From: Sanderia malayensis
Taxonomy: Eukaryota; Cnidaria; Scyphozoa; Semaeostomeae; Pelagiidae
Assembly: GCA_013076295.1 (NCBI GenBank)
Contig: RQOL01000024.1
Coordinates: forward strand, 3,363,158-3,427,157
Direction: 5' to 3'
DNA length: 64,000 nucleotides
Of this stretch, positions 1 to 12,438 are shown piece by piece (the stretch's first letter is position 1; each line of letters begins with the position of its first letter). Below the pieces are notes generated by a model. The model worked only from the letters and a program-made list of their open reading frames with translations, was not told the origin of the DNA and ran no database searches. The translations under genes were made by a program, and so were the position numbers.

Positions 1-645
1 CTCGTAAATTTCTGCTTTTGATTGCAGACAAAGCTTAGCTCGTTTAAATTCGCTCTCATCTTGTTGAATTTGGCTAATGGAGACTTCTTCATCTTTGTTT
101 GCAAATTTCTTTGGTGCACTCTTCTTTTTTCCAGTCAATAATGCAAGCTGGAAAAATATATATTTGTTATTTTCAAAACATGTTTGAACCTACCACCATC
201 AGTGTTAGACAAAACTAATACAGGTAGTTGTAAAGCTAATTCAGATATACATTTATACATCTAATCAGTGCCTCAAATACCTGAGAAGAGAAAACGTATC
301 TAAAATTTTTATACACACCTTGTCAAGTGTTTTGCTTCCTTGCTGTTTTTGAGTCTCACCAGATAATAAATCAGCTGACTTTTTCTGGACAAAGTGTTCT
401 TCTTTTCTAAATAGCTCAGCTTTCAGGTCAATTATCTACAAGACAAGACAAACAAATTCATGTTCACGCCCCCTTATCCAATACAATTTTGGTCTCTGGT
501 CATCTATCATCAAGGCCTAAGCCTGGACATTCGCTCTATGACTATTCATACTCGTGTAATTAAATGGAAGTACAAATTCAAAGTTGTTTCACGCTACAGA
601 AACAATACATACCGAAGTCTCGTTAACCTTTATCGGTTTACTCAT
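1..645 (-). CDS. CCDC174: CCDC174 homologue, N-terminal part (cut by window edge)
   Basis: Three exons read on the minus strand: 613-645 (start codon, MSKPIKVNETS), 319-435 (IIDLKAELFRKEEHF...) and <1-147 (LALLTGKKKSAPKKFANKDE..., ending in KAEIYE). All junctions are GT-AG and all are phase 0. The segment LKAELFRK followed by a charged helix and then KAEIYE matches the N-terminal part of CCDC174, which has LVDLKAELFRK and KAKLYE at the same places. CCDC174 is a coiled-coil nuclear protein linked in vertebrates to the exon junction complex. The rest of the gene lies left of the window. It is divergent from the AIG1-like gene at 856, with about 210 bp between the two start codons. The family call is from recalled sequence; the exon structure is seen directly. 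Confidence 0.85.
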
Positions 646-855
646 ATTTGTAACCTCCAAATAGGTGAAGAACTTGCTTGAACCATACTCGTCGTCCCTG
701 CATAGGTTAATCTGAAAACAGATTGCATATATTGCGTGCGTGCGGTGCGTGGCGTGCGTGGTGTCACCATCGCTTAGGCTCGGATTAAGGTTCATAAAAA
801 GATTACGGATTAGTTGGACCTTGGACTTCTCCTCCTCACCGAGTTTTTTGACAAA
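646..855. promoter_or_regulatory. Probable bidirectional promoter, CCDC174 / AIG1-like
   Basis: The start codons of two divergent genes lie about 210 bp apart. The space includes a short GT-rich run (about 734-762, cgtgcg/ggtg units). No convincing TATA box is visible. The shared-promoter role is inferred from the head-to-head spacing only. Confidence 0.5.
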
Positions 856-1873
856 ATGTCATCTGATAATGCTATCACGATAAAAAGTTTCTTCTTGCAT
901 CTGGTTGCTTCACTGAGTGGAATATCGTCATTAATATGGCTGCGATCAATTGGTGGGCTTAGACCTGTTTCTGCTTGCTATTACACTATATGGACTCTAT
1001 TTGGACAAATTATTTCATCGTGTATATTTATAGTCAGGTATGATAGGCCCAATTTTAATTTTTTCTCGATGATTTTTGCATTTGAAACTCAAATGGATTA
1101 CAAATTTGACGTTTTGGCTTTCTTCGTGAAACACGCTTGGGTTCAAACACCCCAGCTGTAACAAGAAGTATCTATCTTATTTTCTTTTTGTGTATTATCT
1201 TTGCAGTAATCTTCCTTCAGTTTTAGAAGTTTCTCCTAGTAAAAGCTATAATTTGATAATCCTTTTCTCAAATTTTAGCGACTTAAAAAGTCTCCTGGCC
1301 AAGAAAGAGGAAGACAACCCAACTATCCAACAAAATGGTCCAAAAACATCGAAAAAGAAAGATCTTGAAAGCTCTCTGAGCAATTCCTCCGTCTACAAGT
1401 TCCTTTTATTCCATGCTTCTTTTGTGATGACATTGGGAACCACTCTCATGTTCTGGGTTATCCACCTCGTTGACCCAACCGCATTGGTAGGAAAAGACTT
1501 TTTTTATCCAGAGCTCATGAACCATATGCATCATACATTTCCATTCATCTTCTCCGTCATCCACATGTTCATATTTGCCGACAAGGAGTTGAACACATTC
1601 AAATTGAGAATTGAATTAGTTCACGCAAATGAGTTGGGAATGCCATTTGTTTTCCTCATCAACACCCTGTATATGTGCACCATCATTTTCACAAGTATTG
1701 TACGTAAAAAATGGCCATATCCCTTCATGAACAACCTAACAACACTTCAACTTGGTATACTGTTAGTTGGCTTGAATGTAGTTGGCTTGGTGATAAGTAA
1801 TATTGCCAATCAGGTGTTATTTGTTGTTGCAAAATTGCTAAGAAAGAAAAATGCTTCCAAGAAAATCAAGTAA
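856..1873 (+). CDS. AIG1: AIG1/ADTRP (FAR-17a) family membrane hydrolase
   Basis: Two exons, 856-1037 and 1279-1873 (258 aa), joined AG|C in phase 2 so that the junction reads SDLKSLL, as in the TDLSSLL segment of human AIG1. An upstream acceptor at 1215 also keeps frame and would add a short stretch. The protein is a multi-pass membrane protein. The family is known for threonine hydrolases of fatty-acid esters of hydroxy fatty acids. The expected catalytic Thr sits in CYYTIW and the His in MNHMHHTFPF, both in the right relative positions, followed by the family's W-x-YPF motif (KKWPYPF). The C-terminus is lysine-rich (RKKNASKKIK). The ATG at 856 is preferred because it has an A at -3 and lies just before the first hydrophobic segment; the upstream in-frame ATG at 814 is possible. 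A polyadenylation hexamer lies at 2045-2050. The exact orthologue (AIG1 or ADTRP) is not resolved. Confidence 0.85.
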
Positions 1874-2370
1874 CCTATCTGATGCTTTACTGTAAGATAT
1901 TTGAGTGATTTTAGCATTAAATGTGTAAGACAATGGAAGGTTTTTAATTTTGATAATGATGAGTGTCTCAAGCAGATAATTTTATTTTCTTTTTTATCCA
2001 AGCCTCACTCCACTTTACTTAACCAACAATTTCTCCCATCGTGAAATAAATAAGTAAAAAGCAGGAATAATGGAATGCATTCAGCTTTAAAAATCCTTAT
2101 ACAATAACAGAACAACTGTTAAAAATAAGTTAAAGATGTATATTTATATGTATAAAAAATAAGTACAAAAATAACAAAGTCAGCAACAGCAAAATATCAC
2201 AAGAAAAGCTTGTGGGTTACAAAAACCTTGTTTTAACAATTATAGGGCTTTGTAAAATCCATTGCGATTAAGTATCACTGTTATGTTATCATATTTGATA
2301 AATTAGAGTTCTTGCAGTAGCAAAAAGGTATAGAAAAGGAGCAATGGAAATGAAGAGGAGTGAAACAGAT
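1874..2370. other. Convergent 3' UTR region, AIG1-like / NOX
   Basis: No coding sequence is seen. AATAAA on the plus strand (2045-2050) can serve the AIG1-like gene, and AATAAA on the minus strand (1981-1986) can serve the NOX gene. If both are used, the two 3' UTRs overlap by several tens of bases. Confidence 0.45.
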
Positions 2371-5300
2371 TCAGAAATTCTCTTTGTTGTAGTAGAACTT
2401 TGCTCCTGTCCTGTCATTACTGTATAAATTTGACATCTTGTGCAATGTGTGAGACAGAACAGAAGGGCCACAGAAAAATACCCCAATATTGGTTCTAAAA
2501 AGCAGACAAAGTGGATGGTTCTAGTTAAACTGTAAACATAGTAAAAAGGTAAAATCTAAACATCCAGGAAATTCATCACACATGTCTCCGTAATAGCAAA
2601 AGTACAGTGAAAACTCATTGAGCCCCCCTCTTTAATAAGCTCCCTTTGGGGTGTTCAAAATTGTTAACAATGATGAAATTATGATTGATTGAACCACAAA
2701 AGCTCCAAATTATTTTGAAGTTAATTTCCACGAACCTTTTTCGGAATTTTTTTATTTAATTGAAGTGAACAATGGCGTAGATAGGAAATTTTATAGGGGG
2801 GCGAGAAATTCAGATTTTCCGACAAAATTTTCACAAGCATTATTCTTCTTCAAGACTATGAATATAAGATAAGAAATTAGCAAGAACTAAACGTAAAAAG
2901 AAGATATTTATTTTCCAACAAGATCAGCAATTTTCCGACAAAACGGCAGTTTAGCTCTACAGGGGGGTTTTTCGCCCCCCCTGCCCCCCTCTAACTACGC
3001 CACAGTGAAGTTTATTTGAAAATTAATTTTGAAAATAAGCCCCCCTCTGAAACCTGAAAAATCAATTAACCCCCCTGGGGCTTGATATAGATTTTGCAGT
3101 AAATTGATATCAACTGTAATAAAGGTAAAAAAGGAAGTCTTACTTGGCATGTTTATCTGCAACTGACTTGAATATTTGATCCCAATTTGGTCTTCCAAAA
3201 TTCATTTTCTGCTGCAAACCTGTTATGACGTCACGGTCCGAACCCTCGTGAAGGGCAATGTTACGCGCCTCGTTTTGGTCCCAGCCTCGTGTCAGATAAA
3301 TGTTGTACTCCAAGAAATCTTGCATACCCTTCTCTTCCATCTAATGAAATAGCAAAGAACGATAATAAATGCTTGAATTTGTTCAATTGAAGAATATCAT
3401 ATCAATTATCGAGATTCTTACAGCATGCACGTCTTTTCTATAAGAAACAGCTTTGTAAGAAACTCACTGGTAAAAGGCCAAACAATTTAAGAAACTTCCA
3501 CTGGTAAATGAAAAATCACTAAGAAACTTTATGGAGTAGATATGATGCTTATTGATTAACATTAGATATACAACTATATTAAATCGATTTTCCAGCTTAA
3601 CCTTATTTTTCACTTGTTTTCGATGTTTGTGATTCTATTCGTGCGTTTTTTCAAATATCCAATCAAGAAACTTTTAAGAAACTATGTCTATGGTAAATAT
3701 GTCCAAAAACGCCCTAAAATTAAGAAACTTTCACCGGAGAAGCTTTAGCTAGGTTTCTTATAAAATAAAAAACGTGTACAGTCAAAACTAACAAGCCTTG
3801 TCATGTGGACTCGAAATAAATGGGATTCTACAACGAAGCTTCCTTTTTGTAACTCATAAACTTACTTCATGATGAAGAAATAAATGCGAATGATGAAGAA
3901 ATAAATGTGAATCGCTAACAATAACAAACCAAAGTCAGTTTTTACCTGTTGTTCTAAGGATTGCAGGAGGTCTGTGAACCACTCAAAAGCGTTTGTGTCG
4001 GGACAGATCCAAAAGAAATAAACTTTGGTGACTTTCATATCAGCTGTCGACAGCTGTTGCTTGTACCTTTGAATGAAGCAAAAACGTCAAAACTAGAATA
4101 AAATAATCTAGAATAGCTTTAAAAAAGATTTACGATGGTTTCAAGAAAATAATGAAAACATAAATGAGCTTTGTTGTCATGCAAAGCTTGTCAGAGTGAA
4201 AAGTAATTCGTTTTGACTTGCCAAACAGATTTCAAAATGGAAGCAAACGGCGTTACACCAATGCCAGCACCAACACAAACACAAACCGAATAGTTGAAGA
4301 CGTCCTGTAAGGATGGAAATACAGCTCGCGAATAACCCAATGCACAAAATTTAGCGCACAAAAAGACAGGTTCCAGGTTGGAGAAGCTCTCGTTTAGCGA
4401 GAGTGATAAACATGGTGATATATTGAGATCAATTGGGTTAGTTGGAGCTCTGAGCTACGAGAAAAGATGAAAAATAAAGAATAATCAACAGTGTAAATCT
4501 TACAGTACTGGCTGTTCCAAATGGACCATCTACAGCAACTCTGCAACGCAATAGCAAATCACTTTAGTATAACATATGATGTGATAATCTGTAATGGTGC
4601 CCAATTTTAAAGAGGTTAGCGTGAGAGGCAGAGCTCCATCTAAGAAATTACGTGTCATAAACAAGCTACATGTTTCGCTTATCTGGTGAAAATGGTGGAC
4701 TTGCCTTGGAATATTGTTGATGTCAGCGACGTCGCAAATCTTGGAAAGCTCACCTAGCAATAAGCGGGCAAGAAATTTAACTGCTTGTTTGCAAAAGCAT
4801 TGACAAAATGTTCTAGAAAATAGCTAACTTCTTCCAGAGTGACAATTAACCTGTTAAATCGTGTTTCGCGTTAAAAAGTAAGAGAGATAACAAAGATAAT
4901 AAGGAGATAATAGAAAAAATAATAAAAATAATAGAAGAATGATACAAAAATAATAGAAGAATGATAAAAAAATAATAATAAAAGAGCGATAACAAAAATA
5001 ATATAAGAACAATGGCACAAAAATAAACTTTGGTGTAATAACAACAAAAATACTAGAAAGACATACCTGTCCAATCGCCAACAATACGAATATGCAAACT
5101 GAAAAAATCTTCCTCTGGGCACTGAAGAATCGAATGAAGGAGAATTTCAGAGCAATGAAGAAGGAGGGTGTGAATTATTATATTTTGAAAAGAAAGAAAT
5201 GTAGTGTGCAAATACTTACAGATGTTAATGTAAAAGGATGCCATTCCAGCTGTGAAATGCACGGGCAATGCAAAAAGATGTACTAAAAGAAATATTGATA

Positions 5301-8300
5301 AGAATTTCTGAGATAATGCCTCGATGGGCTGGAAGATGGACTGGAAGATGCGTAATGTGGCATCTTCCAGCATATTTGACAGGAGGCAGGCAAGATTGAC
5401 AGCAGAATGATTTGCAAAGAGAAAAGGTGTTAAAAAGTTAGATTACTTGACCAGGTTCGGCGTGAAATCCACTCTTCTTCATCTGAAGCTCCAAGACCTT
5501 TGAAGGATGTTTCACAACCTTGAAAAGCAGGGAACAGGAAAAATTTAAATTGAACGTGAATTTATATGTGTATTGTATTGAATTTAATGGGAAAAGTAAG
5601 TTGAATGTGCATATTATCTTGAAGCAACATTCAACTACAAGGTCAGAGAGGAGAAGAAGAGTGAAATTCTCACCTTGGTTATTTCTGTTCTCTGACAAGA
5701 TCGGTAGAATCGAATGCACCGTTCGATGAGATAGATAAACAGAGGAAGAACGACCCATTTCCAGGTCTAGGCAAAGAAAAACAGTCATTGATGATAAATC
5801 AAACATAGGCTTTGGAGAAATTGGCTTGTTATTTGAGGCTTATCAGATATAAATAAAGAAAATCATACCGCAGGACCCGGAGCAGCAAATAGCGGAGGAA
5901 TCTTACAAGTTGCATTTGTATTCCAGTTTAGGTCTTTACAAATTACAGGGTCGTGTTCCTTGGTGTTCGTTTGGGCGTGGATCAAACCTCTGATGTACAA
6001 AAAATCAATCGAGAATTATGTGATGTGATATAAAGGGATGATCATCCATCATCCATCATCCATCATCACTCATCAATCATCAATCATCAATCATCCATCA
6101 ACCATCATCAATCATCAATTACAATCATCAATCATCCATCATCCATCATCCATCATCAATCATCAATCATCAATTACAATCATCCATCATCCATCATCCA
6201 TCATCCATCATCCATCATCCATCATCCATCATCAATCATCGATCATCGATCATCAATCATCAATCATCGATCATCGATCATCAATCATCAATCATCAATT
6301 ATCGATCATCAATCATCCATCATCCATCATCAATCATCAATCATCAATCATCAATCATCAACCATCGATCATCGATCATCAATCATCAATAATCAATCAT
6401 CAATCATCAATCATCAATCATCAATCATCAATCATCAATCATCAATCATCAACCATCGATCATCGATCATCAATCATCAATAATCAATAATCAATCATCA
6501 ATCATCAATCATCAATCATCAATCATCAATCATCAGTCATCAATCATCAATCATCAATCATATACCATCAATTATCTATCGAATAATAAAACGAGAAACT
6601 TACTGAACTCCATGAAGGATCAAGCCAATGTAGAAAATGACAAACAAATGATGAGTGAACCAGAAGACTTCAAAGTAGCTTCTCCTAAAATTGTTGAAAA
6701 AACACAAAACCATCGTCACCAGTCTCACCTCCCACTATGCTCAACTTAAATAGTGGCAGAACAGGTACAGTATAGGTGCAAAAGATAATTCGACTATCAA
6801 ATCCGTTCTTCATTAGGCAGCTTTCGTGTTTCTTTACTTAATGACATAAATAATATGTGTACTATCAAAAATCCTTGCTAAACAATTTACAGGTACAGTG
6901 CAGCTTGTAGCAGAAAGAAGAAGTTCGAAAATATCTTCCGAAAACAAATGTTAAGTCTGGAAGATATCTACTTACCTTATCAGTTCTGTCGAAGAAGTAA
7001 CCTGTAATAAATAAAACTATCGATAAACATTTGCCACGATAATGTAACAGGTTTTCTCCACTTACATAGGGCGATGTAACAAAAATACAAAACAGACTCA
7101 AAGAGATAATCAATCGTTTATAGTATCGAAGAAAATAGATTAATTTTGTTTACTTACTTAAGTAAGTAAGTAAGTCAGTAAACAAGTAAGTAAATAAGCC
7201 AATGAGAAAGAAACAAAGTACGTAAGTAAGTAAATAAGTAAGTAAATAAGAAAAAATGCTAACCATTACTATGAGGCACATTGTTATCACCACTCCAGAA
7301 ACGCCAGCAACTGAAAATAACAAATAAAATACTCTAACCAGATTCATATATCATAGATTTATAAGAATATAGAAACAATGTTATTATACTGGAGCTTTGA
7401 GTATTTCGTTAATTAAAACTGTATTCAAACCAGATTAAACTTGAGAGTTTAAAATAACCACTAAGTATGTATAAATGAGACTATGGATGATGTTGTTGAT
7501 ACCTGTTCTTATGGCTTCCGTCACAGGATCCTGGAAATAAGAGCAAAATCGTCATCATCATAATCATCATCTGCATCGTAATATTCTTGAACTCGTTGGG
7601 ATATACAGTGAACACCCGCATATAAGAACCAGTGAATTAAGAACCTTCTAGGCTGAGATCCCTACTCAAAACAATAGAACAGACAATAAGCTATTGTATT
7701 TGAACAATAGGCTGGATGCAGAATTCACAGGTTCTTATACGCGGGTGTTTAATGTATACATTCAACTTGCAATATGACAAAAAATGGCTTCAGAATTTCT
7801 CAGAGTAAATGCAGTTTTCTAAGCTGAGCACGCTGACCAGCATAGTAAATAATAATAATTATCATTACTTTTATCATTACCCCGAAATATTTTGTTTAAG
7901 GAGAGCTCTGATAACCTAAGAAAACCCATGAGTACCCTCTGAAGCAGTGCAAAATATAAGATGCTAAGCTCATCAAATTCGTTACACAAGAGGACATTTG
8001 CCCTGTGAAGCACAGTGCATAGATCCCATTGTATATTTCCCACAGTATCTATTGCATCATTGCAGTTGCATCATATTATGACTGCTTTGATATAGCTGCC
8101 AGCGCAGAACAAGACAAAACTCGGCTATATTCAATCAAGTAACGAACTTACTGATTCGGCTGATCTGATTGGATTGAGGTAATTGTCTCCTCCAATCGCA
8201 TTCAGCCTGCTGATCTCTGGTCTTGGATTCTGCCATGTCGCTACGAAATTCTCGACGTTGAACAAATGCGCACCGGCGTGCAGTGCTGCAACGAAATGCA

Positions 8301-11300
8301 CAATAAACAGCATCGCAAAGACTAAAATCACGCAAAGAGAGCAAAAACCTTTAGCTTTACACGGAGTACTCAAAGCAATAACCATACACAGAGTACTAGC
8401 AGCTCCCGCTATACACAAAGTACTAACAGCTACAGTCATACATGGAGTACAAATAGCTGAAATAAAAAATTAAAGATTGCGCGTGAACTTGTTTTGTAAT
8501 AAACAGCAGATAAACAAACAATATATATAAATGACTACTAAAAACTTGTTCAACTTTACTTCAAGTAGTTGTTTGTATATAAAGCTTGCATATCTGGTAA
8601 TAGTTACAGCCATATAGAAGATTTATTACTAATAGATATTCCTAATACCTACATCTATACACAGTGCTAATATCTACATCTATACACAGTACTAATAGCT
8701 GCATCTATACGATACGCAGTACTAATACCTACATCTATACGCAGAGTACTAATACCTACATCTATACACAGCGCTAATACCTACATCTATACACAATAGG
8801 TACCGTATTTCCTCTATTAAGCGCCCACCCTCTATTAACCGCCCCCCTCCAATAAGCGCCCACCCTAAAATCAAAAAGTATGAAATAAGCGCCCCCCTCT
8901 ATTAACCGCCCAGGGCGGTTAATAGAATTCTTACATTTTCACTGTTTGGTTCAAATAATAGCGTAGAAACATGTGAATAGACATCAATTCCTTTCTTTTA
9001 TCAATGGCAACATAAGCAAGTAGTTTAAGACCAAAGTTAGTCATTATATCTTAAAGAAAATATCCATTTTTAATGTTTGTCAATTCAATGTCCATGTGTA
9101 CGGCTTTACCATGCTGTCGCTTCTTCATTTCTTCTAAAAAATGCTAACATAGCATTTTTTAACGTATGTCAATAAATAACATTCGGAACTTTGTTATTAT
9201 TGATTATTGTTATATACTATTATTGTTAATATAAGATTATTGTTTTGTTTTTGAAGATGTTCAATTTTAAAATTTTAGGACTAAGAAATAACCGCCCCCC
9301 TCTAATAAGCGCCCCCCTCTAATAAGCGCCCGCCCAATTTTGCGAAATATTTAATAAGCGCCCGGGCGCTTAATAGAGGAAATACGGTACGTCTTTATAC
9401 AAAACACTAACAGCTAAAGCATTGCACAGCGTGCTAAATGTCATAGGTATACATACGATGCCGAAAAAGGCGAAAACTTAAAATTTAGACTCGTGATTCG
9501 TTGTACTTGACACTCACCGGTACCCAAGCATATCATGTATGCGCAGACTTTGTGAAAAGTGATGTTCTTGTCCAAGAGTCTTAGGATATTCCGCGGTAGA
9601 CACTGGCAAAAGGAAACAACCTGGTCAACACTTGACAACTTAACGTAAACAAGCAAAGATACCAAGAAGGTATATGGAGTCAGAGAAGTAGTTAAACAGT
9701 AGCGCACAGCGCTGCAGGAGGGATAAATAAACGTGTTCACGGATAATACAGGGTTCTACATTACGTTCCTGCGTACACAACAAGATAATTGCAGCAGCCT
9801 ATTGTTCGAAAACAAGAGATCATCGACCTTCCCTTTGCTTTCTGCAGGTAACAACAAGCCTACTTACCCTGAAGGTACTCCGTAGAAGACTGATCAGATT
9901 TCTGCAAACTGGAAACAGTATCAACATGCAATTGAAATTGAGCACCATAGCAGCACCTCTCGCCACCGGCAGTCCACCCTGAAAAATTGCAACCACTATC
10001 AAATCTGAACTTCACAGTTGACGCATTCTCAGATTGACCCTGCAACCTCGCGCAGGAGAAATATTGCGCAGGAAAGCAAAAGTTAAAGGAGGCCACAAAG
10101 AGCTTCAAGATAAACTCGTTATCTGAAACAAGGAATGTCTCTGAAAGAAATATGAGGCTGTGAGCCTCATTATGGATTATGTATCAATTTATATCATTGC
10201 AACTAGAAAGGCTGGCGCGCCACCGCCCTAGTGTTTTGACCTTCGATCTGAGTGGAACAGCGATTTTCAACAAAATGGGGTTGGTTTCCTATTGTTATTG
10301 CCTCCCAAGCCTCGCTTCTATAATTGCCATTGTACAGTAAATCCTCGAATAAGCCAAGCCCCCACTTAAAATACGAACAAACCCCCATTCCCAAATCAGC
10401 CTTTATCTGAGATCTTTAGCCTGGTGATCATTTGCAAAGATCCTGGGCCCGACGTTGAAGTTGCGTAGTGAATGCAGCAGCAAGTTTTATTTACGCCAAT
10501 AACTTTATGGATTGGCCGCATAAGCTACAACTTTTATAAAACTTAATATTGAATAAAATCCAGCTAAAATTAGAGGGTCTTGTATATGTATCTTGTTCTC
10601 ATCAAGCGATAAAATTAATTTCAATAGACATTACATTGCATATAACTTTCAGATGTTCGAAAAATCTGTTTTAATTACCAGTGTAACAACTAATTACACG
10701 CGGAGAGCATTTTTAAAAACAACCTCAAAGAAACGAACAAGAACCGAAAGCAAAAAAAACAATTCGAATTCCGTTGGGGTTGTCTCGCAAGAAGGAATGA
10801 ATTGAAAACGTGCCAAACTCTGAGGTGCAATCAACCGTGTGCTCATCAACAGCTTATCAAAGCGTACAGAATAAGAAATGTACATTTTCAATCGATACAA
10901 ATTATTCCCTAGACTTTGTACAGTGATAATCCATCTCTTGTACAGTGATATTCCACCTCTTGTACAGTGATAATCAATCTCTTGTCACAAGCTATTTATC
11001 TTGTTTACTCGTGCTTGGAATTCACACTCAAGGGCAACAAGAAGCTCGTTTTCAAACGGATTTTTACAACTGAATAAAATATATGTACAAATGTGTTCAG
11101 TTACCTTTAGGATTTCTGTCAAATAAACGTATTCTTTATTCTTCGCATATTTCATGTACGTAATGATAAACAGGACTATGTTGAGACCAAGCCATATTAT
11201 CTAGAAAAAAAGCAGTACATATCTTAGATAAAGTGGAACTTTAGATTCCCCAAAATAAGAAACCAATTTAAAAATGTTCCGTACGCCAAAACGTTCAGGC

Positions 11301-12438
11301 CGATTCAAGAAACTGTTAAGTACTAAATTCGAGAGTCTTATGATATAAATAAAAAAGTCTTGCTGAAAATAATGTGTTAGCGTACTTTTTTATAAAGTTC
11401 TCTAAGCAATCTAGGAAACGCTTTAGGAAATGATTTACTTTACTCTTATGTCAAGAGCAACAATAATAACAATTGAAATATGACTGTTTTACAAGGATAA
11501 GTCAGGTTAACTCATAACGTAAGTTCTTGGCGTAAGCCCAAAAGGTTGCGATGCTGGTGAAAAAGCAACGCAAAAGAGGAATGAAATTTCAAAGAGAATG
11601 AAATTTCAACAAAACAACAGAAAAATCAAAGTCGCAATTCTATGGAAGACAAGTAATAGCGAAGGACGTGCAATATATCGAAACTCAATGGGCAAGTTCT
11701 GGGGCTTTTACAAAGTATGAAAAACATTCCTGAATTGTCGGAGCTGAACAAAAAGACTTGTTTACAGCAGTGAGCGTTTTTCAAGCGATTATGAACGTAT
11801 GAACGAATCATTGCGTTTTAGAACGTAAAGATTCGCTGATAAGAGAAGTAGGGTGGCATTATAGCATATTGTAAGAGAGTGAAATGAAAAGTAAACAAGC
11901 AACACCCAAAAATGAAAACAACTGTGTCTTTTTTAAAGACTATGTAACAAAGCCACAACTGGTTTAAGAACAGAACTAACTCGTAAGCTTCAAATACCCG
12001 CATAAAGTGCAATTAGTTTATGATAGATCCTATTAAATAACCCTTTGCAATACAAACAATTCAAAACAAAGAAAGAATATATTGCTATCATGCTATGACA
12101 TTGTAAGCCAAAAGAAGCAATTCGTCATCATTTTTCTATTAACTTACTACGTACAAAATTGCATGCGAAAATGACATAAAAGACATATATTTCAATCTTG
12201 GTCTTTTCTTAAAATACCTTTTAAATCGCAAATTTTCCTGACGCTGCCAAGCGAAATTTTCTCTCTACTTCCGCGTTTTGAGCCATTTTCAGGATGGCCT
12301 AGTCATATGCCTTTAACAGGCAGCTTTTCTCAAGATAAACTCGCCCAATTTACTTCACAGAAAAAAGGAGAATAGAAATTGATATAACCTCACCATAACA
12401 AACCATTTCGGTCCTTCGTTAGCAAACCAACTCGACAT
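2371..12438 (-). CDS. NOX2-type NADPH oxidase catalytic subunit
   Basis: Twenty exons give 555 aa (NOX2 is 570): 12394-12438, 11105-11200, 9868-9978, 9518-9602, 8152-8285, 7503-7530, 7264-7310, 6976-7001, 6604-6684, 5869-5989, 5674-5766, 5447-5518, 5220-5282, 5067-5121, 4705-4753, 4504-4540, 4222-4304, 3946-4066, 3144-3340, 2371-2494. All phases close. The enzyme moves electrons from NADPH through FAD and two haems across the membrane to make superoxide. Visible features: haem histidines H101 and H115, then H202 and H215 (13 apart, as in NOX2 209/222); FAD site HPFTLTS at about 328; NADPH site GPFGTAS at about 374, GAGIGVTPF at 393 and CGP at 523; C-terminal NKENF; one NAT glycosylation sequon in the loop before TM6. 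There are no EF hands, so it is of the NOX1-3 type and probably needs p22phox-like partners. Two introns need GC donors (after 4705 and 4222). Confidence 0.95.
2772..3004. mobile_element. Small inverted-repeat element with GGCGTAG ends
   Basis: The ends read ATGGCGTAG and CTACGCCA, and the interior has G-runs and several ttttccgac motifs. It sits in the last NOX intron. The same ttttccgacaaaa motifs and G-rich ends occur in the hAT-like element at 45657-46512, so the two are probably related. No clean target duplication was found here. Confidence 0.55.
3427..3779. mobile_element. MITE-like element, family A (cacgt..ataagaaac ends)
   Basis: The inverted ends are tgcacgtc-ttttctataagaaac on the left and gtttcttataaaataaaaaacgtgta on the right. 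The interior repeats the string taagaaact. It lies in a NOX intron. Relatives are at 12983-13142 and 30517-30934. Confidence 0.6.
4221..4222 (-). other. GC-AG intron donor in NOX
   Basis: The exon 4222-4304 ends TG and is followed by GCAAGT. Splicing to the acceptor at 4067 restores TGG-TAC (KSVWYK), the conserved NOX2 sequence. The next possible GT donor (GTCAAA) would need a different acceptor and would lose the conserved tyrosine. Confidence 0.75.
4704..4705 (-). other. GC-AG intron donor in NOX
   Basis: The exon 4705-4753 ends CCAAG and is followed by GCAAGT. Joining AG to the next exon at 4540 gives [11 protein letters not shown], matching LPKIAVDGPFG in NOX2. Using the downstream GT instead breaks the frame. 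Confidence 0.85.
6038..6565. repeat. ATC-rich microsatellite array (NOX intron)
   Basis: About 520 bp of atcatcaatc/atcatccatc units of 7 and 10 bases, with interspersed atcatcgatc variants, fill most of the NOX intron between 5989 and 6604. The open frame through it is a by-product of the stop-free repeat and is not a gene. Confidence 0.9.
7142..7252. repeat. AAGT microsatellite (NOX intron)
   Basis: Tandem aagt units with a few substitutions, directly downstream (minus strand) of the NOX exon 7264-7310. Confidence 0.85.
7602..7757. mobile_element. Hairpin MITE, family B (aacacccgcatataagaacc)
   Basis: The left end is aacacccgcatataagaacc and the right end is ggttcttatacgcgggtgtt, which are inverted copies. 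The interior has caatag/ctattg pairs that also fold back. Relatives are at 20365-20500, 41982-42133 and 46661-46811, with a minimal hairpin at 62996-63058. Confidence 0.65.
8637..8800. repeat. Minisatellite of about 27 bp (NOX intron)
   Basis: Around six copies of a unit like ctaatacctacatctatac-acagtg. Degenerate relatives flank it at 8365-8455 and 9390-9440, so the family C element at 8801-9389 appears to sit inside an older, longer array. Confidence 0.75.
8801..9389. mobile_element. MITE, family C (taccgtatttcctctattaa ends)
   Basis: A 26-bp perfect terminal inverted repeat begins taccgtatttcctctattaa and continues gcgccc, with the reverse complement at 9364-9389. Further internal copies of taataagcgcccccc occur near both ends. 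There is no coding capacity. It lies in a NOX intron. Shorter relatives are at 25318-25484, 60025-60240, about 20774-20960 and 63215-63355. Confidence 0.75.
10918..10985. repeat. Short tandem repeat, cttgtacagtgata units
   Basis: Three copies of a roughly 28-bp unit containing tgtacagtgataatcc in a NOX intron. Confidence 0.8.

Noticed and set aside
4754..4812. Candidate NOX exon encoding [13 protein letters not shown]
   Set aside because: It ends in an in-frame TAG; the TAG is the acceptor of the true exon 4705-4753, which gives a better match to the family.
6038..6490. Open reading frame of about 150 codons rich in I, H, S and N
   Set aside because: It is a stop-free translation of the ATC-rich microsatellite inside a NOX intron.
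6038..6565. CRISPR-like regular repeat
   Set aside because: Units of 7-10 bp without unique spacers, in a eukaryotic intron.
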